Below are positions 24,200 to 35,149 of a stretch of 64,000 nt of DNA, in pieces. The notes under the pieces are model-generated. The model made no database searches and had not been told where the DNA came from. It worked only from the letters and a program-made list of their open reading frames with translations. The stretch is from Aphrophora alni (taxonomy: Eukaryota > Arthropoda > Insecta > Hemiptera > Aphrophoridae): NCBI GenBank assembly GCA_963513935.1, contig OY740776.1, positions 11,438,724 to 11,502,723 on the forward strand, given 5' to 3'. Each line of letters opens with the position of its first letter. The stretch's first letter is position 1. The translations under genes and the position numbers were made by a program.

Positions 24200-26100
24200 A
24201 GAGAACAAGAGATGGTTAAGAAAGGCCGATAAAAAGAGAGAAGTATCAAATGAAGATCTTAATAATATTCTAATAGTGCCAAGGTCGGAAGAGAACAAGA
24301 GATGGTTAAGAAAGGCCGATAAAAAGAGAGAAGTATCAAGTAAAGATCTCTCTAATATTTTAATAATGCCAAGGTCGGAAGAGAACAAGAGATGGTTAAG
24401 AAAGGCCGATAAAAAGAGAGAAGTATCAAATGAAGATCTCTCTAATATTTTAATAATGCCAAGGTCGGAAGAGAACAAGAGTTGGTTAAGAAAGGCCGAT
24501 AAAAAGAGAAAAGTATCAAATGAAGATCTCGCTAATATTTTAATAATGCCAAGGTCGGAAGAGAACAAGAGTTGGTTAAGAAAGGCCGATAAAAAGAGAG
24601 AAGTATCAAATGAAGATCTCTCTAATATTCTAATAGTGCCAAGGTCGGAAGAGAACAAGAGTTGGTTAAGAAAGGCCGATAAAAAGAGAAAAGTATCAAA
24701 TGAAGATCTCGCTAATATTTTAATAATGCCAAGGTCGGAAGAGAACAAGAGTTGGTTAAGAAAGGCCGATAAAAAGAGAGAAGTATCAAGTAAAGATCTC
24801 GCTAATATTTTAATAATGCCAAGGTCGGAAGAGAACAAGAGTTGGTTAAGAAAGGCCGATAAAAAGAGAAAAGTATCAAATGAAGATCTCGCTAATATTT
24901 TAATAATGCCAAGGTCGGAAGAGAACAAGAGTTGGTTAAGAAAGGCCGATAAAAAGAGAAAAGTATCAAATGAAGATCTCGCTAATATTTTAATAATGCC
25001 AAGGTCGGAAGAGAACAATAGTTGGTTAAGAAAGGCCGATAAAAAGAGAAAAGTATCAAATGAAGATCTCGCTAATATTTTAATAATGCCAAGGTCGGAA
25101 GAGAACAAGAGTTGGTTAAGAAAGGCCGATAAAAAGAGAAAAGTATCAAATGAAGATCTCGCTAATATTTTAATAATGCCAAGGTCGGAAGAGAACAAGA
25201 GTTGGTTAAGAAAGGCCGATAAAAAGAGAGAAGTATCAAATGAAGATCTTAATAATATTCTAATAATGCCAAGGTCGGAAGAGAACAAGAGTTGGTTAAG
25301 AAAGGCCGATAAAAAGAGAGAAGTATCAAATGAAGATCTTAATAATATTCTAATAGTGCCAAGGTCGGAAGAGAACAAGAGATGGTTAAGAAAGGCCGAT
25401 AAAAAGAGAAAAGTATCAAATGAAGATCTCGCTAATATTTTAATAATGCCAAGGTCGGAAGAGAACAAGAGTTGGTTAAGAAAGGCCGATAAAAAGAGAG
25501 AAGTATCAAATGAAGATCTTAATAATATTCTAATAATGCCAAGGTCGGAAGAGAACAAGAGTTGGTTAAGAAAGGCCGATAAAAAGAGAGAAGTATCAAA
25601 TGAAGATCTTAATAATATTCTAATAATGCCAAGGTCGGAAGAGAACAAGAGTTGGTTAAGAAAGGCCGATAAAAAGAGAGAAGTATCAAATGAAGATCTT
25701 AATAATATTCTAATAGTGCCAAGGTCGGAAGAGAACAAGAGTTGGTTAAGAAAGGCCGATAAAAAGAGAGAAGTATCAAATGAAGATCTTAATAATATTC
25801 TAATAATGCCAAGGTCGGAAGAGAACAAGAGTTGGTTAAGAAAGGCCGATAAAAAGAGAAAAGTATCAAATGAAGATCTCGCTAATATTTTAATAATGCC
25901 AAGGTCGGAAGAGAACAAGAGTTGGTTAAGAAAGGCCGATAAAAAGAGAAAAGTATCAAATGAAGATCTCGCTAATATTTTAATAATGCCAAGGTCGGAA
26001 GAGAACAAGAGTTGGTTAAGAAAGGCCGATAAAAAGAGAAAAGTATCAAATGAAGATCTCGCTAATATTTTAATAATGCCAAGGTCGGAAGAGAACAAGA
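24200..26100 (+). repeat. A-class block 2 within the array (21 units)
   Basis: The first eleven or twelve units follow the same variant order as block 1, offset by 2,610 bp (29 units). The remaining units are further A-class variants with GATCTCGCTAAT or GATCTTAATAAT. The block abuts the right flank, where the unit breaks off into unique sequence. Confidence 0.9.
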
Positions 26101-26264
26101 GTTGGTTAAGAGAGCTGACAAAAATAGAGGGATCTAACCCAAGACTACATGAAACGTGTAGAGCCAGCCAGAGTCACTTGGGATTGCATCGACTGTACTA
26201 TAGCTGTTAAGCACTGAGGATAGTAACTATGAATATTGCACCTTATCTGCGTAATCAAAATAAA
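26101..26264 (+). repeat. Right flank of the array: remainder of the parent element
   Basis: After a half unit, the sequence continues GGGATCTAACCC, GACTACATGAAACGTGTAGAG, CACTTGGGA and GTACTATAG. The same order, with changes, follows the single unit-like sequences at 27,678 and 62,501. The tandem unit is therefore the left part of a longer dispersed sequence, and this is its right part. An AATAAA lies at 26,259-26,264. Confidence 0.75.
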
Positions 26265-26714
26265 CGTTGAAAAGAAATTGTGTAAAATTTCTAGGTTTCT
26301 GTTTTCCAGTTAGAGACAATATTGAGAAGGTTTCGTGGGCGTGTTTTTATATTACTCTGTCTTTGCAATATTGCTTTTTACATGCTCAGAGAGAACCACC
26401 CGCCCCCCACTCTTTATTTCACATTTTCTCTTTTCATTCGCTCTCTCTCTCCTACGTCATACCTCATCGGTGTCACAAATAAAAATTATCTAACTTTTCT
26501 TCTCCCTCAGAAATATAAAGTTTATAGTCTGACAACCAATACAGCGGCTGTGGCTGTAACCCGTGAAATGACGTCATCGTTATACGGCTTTCGATGCAGA
26601 TTTACTTTATTGCCGATTTAAAAAAAAAAATAATGACGTCTACATTTCAAAGTTGCGATTTGAAACCATCAATGAGCGTTACTCTTGTCCCTCAGAACAG
26701 ATTCAAGTATAAAT

Positions 26715-27020
26715 AAATGGTTTAAAAACATTGCACAAACTTTCTCTCTCATCCTAAATCAGAAGTAATCGTCATCAGTTCGGTAGTTCTATAGATCGCG
26801 TCTTCATTGAGCTAAACTCGCTCCGCTTGTAAATCTTATTTTATTAAAACTCTAGCTTTTAATGATCGGTGTTAAGGTTTATTTTGTTTTGCTCGTATTA
26901 TTCCTGACTCGTAATATTTTCCCCTTGTGATTTGACACAGTTTTTGGGGTCGTTAATCTGCACTATTCATTCAAATTAACGTAATTGAATTTTGAGAAAT
27001 TATGACTCTTGTAGCAGTTT
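26715..27020. repeat. Dispersed repeat family R2, second copy
   Basis: The AACATTGCACAAACTTTCTC phrase and the later GTAAATCTTATTTTATTAAAA and GAGAAATTATG phrases match 5,446-6,260 in order. Divergence is high, and no domain was seen. Confidence 0.5.
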
Positions 27021-27580
27021 TTACAATGACTCTACCGTAGCTGTCAAAATAAACCATAAGATGCCTTCTTTCAACTAATATTCATGTATTTAAATAAGGG
27101 CCTAAACTTGCTTCGCTTGTGCCATAAACGGTTTACCAGTACACCAAGAATCAAAACTATATCTTGTAAATTTTTTAAAATGTCGGTCTTTAATATGTTT
27201 TGTAAAGTTAATGTTTTTACGATGTTCAAAATTTCAAACAATCACTATTTCGATAATGTACAAGATAATGTTTTGACTGTTGATATATTGGTTAAAATGT
27301 GGAATGAAAAATGTGTATACCAAATTTCGACCTGTAATCTTAATATTTTGAAAAGCTATAATAATTTTTAAAAATTTAAAAAATGCCGAGGATGAAAAAC
27401 GTAGCGTTTATAGGAACTGTATTCTTTATTTTGACACATTTAACCACAACTTAAAGAAACGGCTCGACATTTCGTAAACACTCTGTGTATATACTGCAAC
27501 ATTTCACTCTGTCTTTCTGTTTTTAAGCGTGTAACTCAAGCAACGCTGTTTTGATTTTCATGAAGTCTAATGTACACCGT

Positions 27581-27606
27581 AACCTAACCTAACCTAACCT
27601 AACCTA
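27581..27606. repeat. Short (CCTAA)n interstitial telomere-type repeat
   Basis: Five perfect AACCT units lie immediately before a sequence related to the 90-bp array. Confidence 0.85.
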
Positions 27607-27677
27607 GTCTCATTTTTTCTCCGAAGAGCCGTGGAGAATGCTGTATGCACAACAAGTTGGTATTTAAGTGAGTATGG

Positions 27678-27815
27678 AAATAGTGTCAGATTCGAAAGAG
27701 AACAAGGGTTGGTTAAGTGAGAAAAAATGACAGAGAGGGACCGAAGACTACTACATGAAAAAAGGAATAGATTCACTTGGATCTCCGGAGTGTCTACACC
27801 AGTTCTTACTATAGT
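27678..27815 (+). repeat. Single dispersed relative of the 90-bp array unit
   Basis: AAATAGTGTCAGATTCGAAAGAGAACAAGGGTTGG (shown here only as a guide; 27,678-27,712) differs from the array unit at about six positions. It is followed by GACTACTACATGAAA, CACTTGGA and TACTATAGT phrases matching the array's right flank. It is not tandem here. The sequence carries stops and is not coding. Confidence 0.75.
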
Positions 27816-28429
27816 GAGCTCTTGATAATGCGTGGAGTATTATTTTATGCATACGTGACTGAATCACTTCCCCCACAGTGTGATTGTAACAACACTAGTG
27901 TTAGCTTTAGTTTATCCTACATTAAGATGCACAGACAGGGACCGTTGGATGCTGTGTGAGAGATAAATATGGGGCGAGCAATTTACATCTTGAAATCTCT
28001 CATTTTGTGAGCTGGTTTTTTTTTTACACTCGTCGAATATAATTTTGTAAACAACTTGTTGGGAGGTAATTTATACAGTTCTACTGATTTTAGTTTGAGG
28101 GAATGTAAAACACATTTTCGTTGTTAAAAAGAGACAACAAAGTATATTTTAACTTTTTCACATGCTGTGTGTAGAGTTATGTGATTGGTTTAAAAAATAA
28201 ATATCGTGTTTTTACGGGTATTTTCGTTTTGAGATACTCTGCCACATAGACAACTGAAATGATTTTAATCAAATTTCGCAATTGAACATATATTGGACTT
28301 TAAAAAAAAAATCAAAATTTAAGTGTAGCTAATAAAGTAAAAAATACGATTATCTCCAAATCGATTTTAAAGATTTTCATAAATTATTGCTCAATATGAA
28401 ATTATGTGGTTATCATAATTATAACTGCA

Positions 28430-28790
28430 TAATGAGAAATGAGTAGCGTATAAGTTTTAAAAACAAAGATTTATCGTATTTTCATTGATTTCTCTTTATT
28501 AGGGTCTGTAGGTAAAACTAAGGACCCTTATAATTCAAGTCTGCAAGTCGCAACCAGTCTACACAGATAAGAAGATAAATCCTATATATTTTAAACTTTG
28601 GAAATATGTACACATTTAATACATTTAGATTCATTGTATTGTCCCACATATAGGAAAAATATAACGGTAACAAAAAAAGTTACCGTGGGGTAGTTAAGGG
28701 TAAAAAAACTATTGAGTTGGAATTTGTTTTTAATATGAGTGGAGTATCAAATAAAACTAGAAGTTTATTTTAATAATATTTCAAGTGAAA
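28430..28790 (+). repeat. Dispersed repeat family R1, copy 2
   Basis: It shares with 975-1,575 and 29,040-29,600 the ordered phrases AATGAGAAATG, TTTCTCTTTATTAGG, CAACCAGTCTACACAGATAA, GGGGTAGTTAA and AATAAAACTAGAAGTT. It is in the same orientation as both other copies. Confidence 0.7.
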
Positions 28791-28797
28791 AAAATAC

Positions 28798-28876
28798 GAC
28801 CTAGACTGGGAATCGATTCCAGGACCTTTGGCTTTAATGCTCTACCAATGCTCTACCAACTGAGCTATCCTAGTCG
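28798..28876 (-). pseudogene. tRNA-like pseudogene with an 11-bp internal duplication
   Basis: The minus strand has a clean D-arm (TAGCTCAGTTGGTAGAGC, matching box A) and a T-arm-like segment around GGAATCGATTCC. The ends pair imperfectly (CGACTAGGA with TCTAGGTCG). The 11-mer TGCTCTACCAA (plus strand) occurs twice back to back at 28,838-28,848 and 28,849-28,859, which disrupts the anticodon arm. It lies between two R1 repeat copies. It is a tRNA relic or a tRNA-derived SINE head; I do not assign an amino acid. Confidence 0.55.
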
Positions 28877-29039
28877 CTTCCCAGTACAGGGCGTATACTT
28901 CTCACTTGACTTTACGTTTAATTGCTGCAATTTTTGAGTTTCCAAATTAATTACATCGCATATGCGACATTGAAATTAATTTTTACTCATTTTTCAGCCC
29001 TTACGCATGTATCAAATAATTAAAAATCAATAGAAGTTT

Positions 29040-29600
29040 ATTGATTACATATATGTATGTTTATTTGAAGAAAAAAATATATATGTTGACGCTAGGCCAA
29101 ATTTAAAGTGTCAGATATCATCCCCTCTCTCTAACTTGAACACGACGTGACTTACAAATCTAAAAAAAAATTATATGAATTTGAAATTAAATTGCAGTGT
29201 GAAATCATATATTATAGTTTTTGTATGTCGGACTACAACTTAATTTAACCACACAATGAGAAATGCGTAGCGTGTAAGTTTTTAAAACAGTTTTTATGAG
29301 ATATGAGAAAAACAATTCAATATTTAATAAAAGATGGATTGCATTTTCATTGATTTCTCTATTATTAGGTAGGGTCTGTAGGTAAAACCAAGGATCCTTA
29401 TAATTTCACGCGCGTGTCTGTAAGTCGCGACCAGTCTACACAGACAAGACGATAAATCCTATATACTTCAAACTTAGCATTTATATTCTTTGTATTGTCC
29501 TACATAAAGGAAAAATATAGCGGCAACAAAAAAAAGTGACCGTGGGGTAGTTAAGGGGCAAAAACTATCTAGTTGAGAAATTTTATTTCAAACAATATTA
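29040..29600 (+). repeat. Dispersed repeat family R1, copy 3
   Basis: This is the most complete match to copy 1, from TATGTATGTTTATTTGAA through GTGTCAGATATCAT, ACCACACAATGAGAAATG and GACCAGTCTACACAGA to GGGGTAGTTAAGGGG. It shows about 85-90 percent similarity by eye. Confidence 0.75.
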
Positions 29601-31307
<1,707 letters not shown>

Positions 31308-31789
31308 GGGGTTTTGAAGTGTCTGTCTGTCTATACGGCAGTCCAAACTTGAGGACCGATTTCAAGGAAAGTGTTTTCCATTTTTAAAATATGGAAAAAG
31401 ATTTAGTGGTAGCTGGTACGAGAAAAAACACAAACTTACCATTTACTAATAATTACTTTTACAATCTCGATAAAATTTTAATCAAGGGAATCCTCCAAGT
31501 ATTCAAAAAAAAAGTATTGGTCTCCAGCTCGCCACAATGCCGGTTGGTTATAGGTAAAACCAAACATCGATTTATCCCTCTGTTAAAAACGTAACTACTC
31601 ACAATCAACTCTTCCGATTTCGCTAAATTTTTTATTCGTGAAGATTTATAACGCGTGTATAAAAAACTGCATCCGCTGTAATAAATATTACGGTTCAGGA
31701 ATTGGGAAAAGGACTTTGACCACCGTCATTAAAGCTCGATTACAGTTGATACTGAGAACGCTTTTATCGTACAAGGATGTACGACTTGG

Positions 31790-31817
31790 GGCATAGAAGA
31801 AGGAATTAGAATAAGTA
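31790..31817. mobile_element. Terminus of the 10-kb foldback family, truncated by the gap
   Basis: GCATAGAAGAAGGAATTAG continues as AATAAGTA to the last base before the N run. It matches the outer arm of the foldback at 10,077. The rest of this copy falls in the gap. Confidence 0.7.
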
Positions 31818-32017
31818 NNNNNNNNNNNNNNNNNNNNNNNNNNNNNNNNNNNNNNNNNNNNNNNNNNNNNNNNNNNNNNNNNNNNNNNNNNNNNNNNNNN
31901 NNNNNNNNNNNNNNNNNNNNNNNNNNNNNNNNNNNNNNNNNNNNNNNNNNNNNNNNNNNNNNNNNNNNNNNNNNNNNNNNNNNNNNNNNNNNNNNNNNNN
32001 NNNNNNNNNNNNNNNNN
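31818..32017. other. Assembly gap of 200 N
   Basis: There are exactly 200 N, so its length is a placeholder. The left neighbour is a hairpin-family terminus and the right neighbour a tandem satellite. Both are sequences that commonly break assemblies. Confidence 0.99.
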
Positions 32018-32555
32018 CATACATCCATAACCTAACCTAACCTAACTTCACCTAACCTTACCTCACTGGGTAATACAGTCACCCCTAACCTAACCTTACC
32101 TAACCATATCTACAATAGTATACAAGATAACATAGATATCCTACATACATCAATAACCTAACCTAACCTAACTTCACCTAACCTTACATCACTGGGTAAT
32201 ACAGTTACCCCTAACCTAACCTTACCTAACCATATCTACAATAGTATACAAAATAATATTTATATCCTACATACATCCATAACTTAACTTAACCTAACCT
32301 CACTGGATAATACAATTACCCCTAACCTAACCTTACCTAACCATATCTACAATAGTATACAAGATAATATAGATAGCCTACATACATCCATAACCTAACC
32401 TAACCGAACTTCACCTAACCTTTCCTCACTGGGTAAAACAGTGACCCCTAACCTAACCTTACCTAACCATATCTACAATAGTATACAAGATAACATAGAT
32501 AACTACATACATCCATACCTAACCTTACCTCACTGGGTAATACAGTTACCCCCTT
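32018..32555. repeat. 126-bp satellite containing CCTAA telomere-type motifs
   Basis: CATACATCCATAACC-type starts lie at 32,018, 32,144, 32,270, 32,381 and 32,506, giving steps of 126, 126, 111 and 125 bp. Each unit mixes several AACCTAACCT/ACCTTACCT motifs with a fixed part (CATATCTACAATAGTATACAA). The array begins at the gap edge, so its true length is unknown. Confidence 0.92.
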
Positions 32556-35149
32556 GATCTTAAAATACAATTTAACATTTAGTTAAAAGCCCAAAAAACC
32601 CACTTTAGGATATTACACTACGGTTTTCGAATTATACTATAGTACTAATTATCTTTATTTGTTTTTGTGCAATGAATATTAGTGTTCAATGAGTGGAATT
32701 TTGTTCACCATCTGATGATATACCGAAACAGCTGTTATGAAAGAATTAAAAAAAAACTTCCTAAACAATGACGTAAGTTAAATAATATGCATTATATCGT
32801 TTACACTATATTATTGTTCCATATTGTTGCGGAATTGTTTTTATACTGTTTTAATATTTAAATATAATATTATAATTTTACATAAAGTACTATCTTAGTA
32901 ATAACAAAATAAATATATCATAGCTTGTAACGGTAAAGTTTAGGCCTATCATAGGCTCTAAATTTTGGGTAACGATACTGCTATAGGCCCATGAGCATTT
33001 GGAGACGAAAATCGCTCACCTCAGGTCTGCCCATGCACCATAGGGGGGGGGGGGGTACCCAGTTTTGAAGTAAATAATTTAATTAATATTAAATTACCAA
33101 GTTAAAGCTAAACACACACAACACTGTCACTAGTTGAGACATGAGATGAAGTTGGTCATTACCCATTTTCAAACCGTTTCTCTTAATAATCAAATCACGT
33201 GTCCAATTTAGGGATTGGCCCTCCACAAAACCCCGGTCACCATGGCCCCAATTGATACAACAGTCATGGTGTAATTTAGAATAAAATATAGAAACCAAAA
33301 TTAGTACGAGACAAGCTCGCTCCACGTTTGTCTGCGTGTGTGGAATACTCCCAGTTTTTGTAGCGTTGTCCGCTCAACATAGCTACAGACCAAGTTCGAT
33401 CAGCTGTTTACTGTTGTTTAAGAAAACGAACACTGCTCAAGTAGGTCACGAGCTGTTACGTTTGTTCGATGATTATTACAAAAATCATTATGTGTTTTTA
33501 TCTAGTGCTTTATGAAACACATTTTGCTTCAATCAACTGGCTGTAATGATTAATTATTTTTCTCTCTCAGCTACATTGATTATTCTCCCAATGCCACTTA
33601 CATCACATGTTGCTTTTGTAATCTGTGTCAGCGGAGTTAGTGAGAACAAAAGAATCGACTGTAGAAGGCAGTGGGGGATTCATCGTTAATAGACTCGTCA
33701 AAGAGTTGTGGTTTCACTTTGTTCATCGTGTGTATTGTTAGCGAATGTATAATAAAGCGTTTCTAAGGATTTTGGTCATCATCATGAAAATGCGAGATTG
33801 AGAAAAGCTTCAAACTTAAACGTTGAAGAAATTTAGTAGCACTTTCGTCTCGCTGTAATTCAAGCGCTCCTCAGGTTGCAATTTAAGTCCGATTTTGTTT
33901 ACATTTGATTATAAATTAGAATTGACAAAAAATTGGACAAGTATCTTTACTCTGAAAATCGGTTGGTAATTTCAAAATGGCGGCTGAGTTTAAAATTGAA
34001 AAAAGAAGTTTTTTTTTCGATTGTTTTACCAAATAAAGTCACTTAATAGCTGAAACAAAAACGGGATTTAAATAGCAATAAATTTAAAGATAAAATCGTA
34101 TAAAAATAACTTCTAAAATAAACTCTACTAGTCTGAATTTTATTTTAATTTCAGTCAAATTTATTGTTTACATTAAGTTTTAACAAATTGTTGAATAATA
34201 TGGGTCTAAAATTGCCCCGCTTTTGGCGTAGCGGTCTCAACACAAATCACATTCGATTAAAATCAAACTTGTAATGTCCAAGTTCAGTTTTTTTGCCAAT
34301 TATCCCTGAACCGAAATATTTTTTTAATTGCAATTTTGTACACGGGTTAGGTCTTTAAATTTCATATTTCACTAAAATTGTATCGAAATTATATACTTTA
34401 TAATACGATATTTTGGTTTTTTAAAAACTAATAACAGCATTTACGAACAAAGAACCAGCGTTTATTAAGATATGGCGACCAATAGGGATGTCCCAAAACC
34501 TCGCTGTTGAGTCGAGCTTGTTAAAATCAGTCCTACTGTGGTTAGAATAGGTTAGGTTAGGTTAGAATAGGTTAGGCTAGGTTAGGTGTTGTCACAATAA
34601 CTTACGAATTATTACAACAAACGCTAGTATTTCATCGCCTAATGTAGATTGCTTAAAATGTTTTTCCAAATGAATACAGTAAGAATCAAGAATACATAGA
34701 TGGCACAGAAAAAAGGGACTATATCGAGCGAAAAAACTCTATGAAAGACAGTTTAAAATAATAAAATTAATGTCCAGTTTACGAGTGACTATGCACAAGA
34801 CTGCATTACTTTATTTCTTACTTGTCGTTTTATTGGTTTATTTCTTATTTGCGAGTAAATCGGGCTTTGTGTGTGTATCCCCCCCGCTTGCCAGTACTAT
34901 TTTTATTATTTTGTTTTTAAGCTTAGGACATTATAGAACACTTTACTTTAACATACAAACACCTCCAATAAAATAAAACTTCTCTTTCAACATTTTTAAT
35001 TTAGTTAAGCGTAGTCCGTTCTCTTTTCCTTACAATGAATTCGTTTACCTCATTACACTTGAATGACAATATCTGGTATCTTTTTCCTTTGTTTTTTATC
35101 GTTTGGTGAGTTAAATTATGATTTGCAATAAATTATTTCCTCTTTTAAA
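32556..35149. other. No gene recognised; short repeats only
   Basis: A 13-base G run is at 33,043-33,055. The segment at 33,545-33,680 shares CCACTTACATCAC-TGTTGCTTT and GTAGAAGGCAGTGG-GGA phrases with 36,740-36,905. A degenerate GGTTAG tract (telomere-type, opposite orientation to the earlier ones) is at 34,540-34,588. R2-like phrases occur around 34,240-34,400. Confidence 0.5.

Larger units (their letters stand above)
14641..26110 (+). repeat. 90-bp tandem array, about 128 units, 11.5 kb
   Basis: AAGGTCGGAAGAGAACAAG starts at 14,651 and repeats every 90 bp to 26,081. That is 127 exact steps with no net insertion or deletion. Each unit carries TTGGTTAAGAAAG, a GAGAGAAGTATCAA phrase and an AGATCT site. 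Variants fall into a T class (AAGACCGAC, to about 21,590 and again about 22,760-24,200) and an A class (AAGGCCGAT, 21,590-22,745 and 24,200-26,100). The first ten or so units alternate regularly as 180-bp dimers. The unit derives from part of a dispersed element, copies of which remain at 26.1, 27.7 and 62.5 kb. Tandem amplification is certain; any function is not. Confidence 0.98.
18876..26210 (+). other. Long open frame through the array, second part (about 2,440 codons); coding status doubtful
   Basis: This is the same 30-residue frame resuming after the 18,852 stop. It runs through the rest of the array and ends about 100 bp into the right flank at 26,208-26,210. The last residues (LHETCRASQSHLGLHRLYYSC) come from the non-tandem part of the parent element. 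An AATAAA sits at 26,259-26,264, about 50 bp past the stop, so a plus-strand transcript could be polyadenylated there. Without the single stop, the two parts would form one frame of about 3,850 codons. The objections to coding are the same as for the first part. Confidence 0.35.

Noticed and set aside
14633..26098. Minus-strand frames of 1,399 and 2,415 codons as a membrane-protein gene
   Set aside because: The hydrophobic repeat is the antisense of the 90-bp unit. No start, promoter or non-repeat domain supports it, and it shares its only stop with the plus frame.
14641..26110. CRISPR-like impression of a regular array
   Set aside because: There are no variable spacers, every base of the unit is repeated, and the context is a eukaryotic genome.
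31688..32028. Open frames spanning the N run
   Set aside because: They consist almost entirely of unknown residues across an assembly gap.
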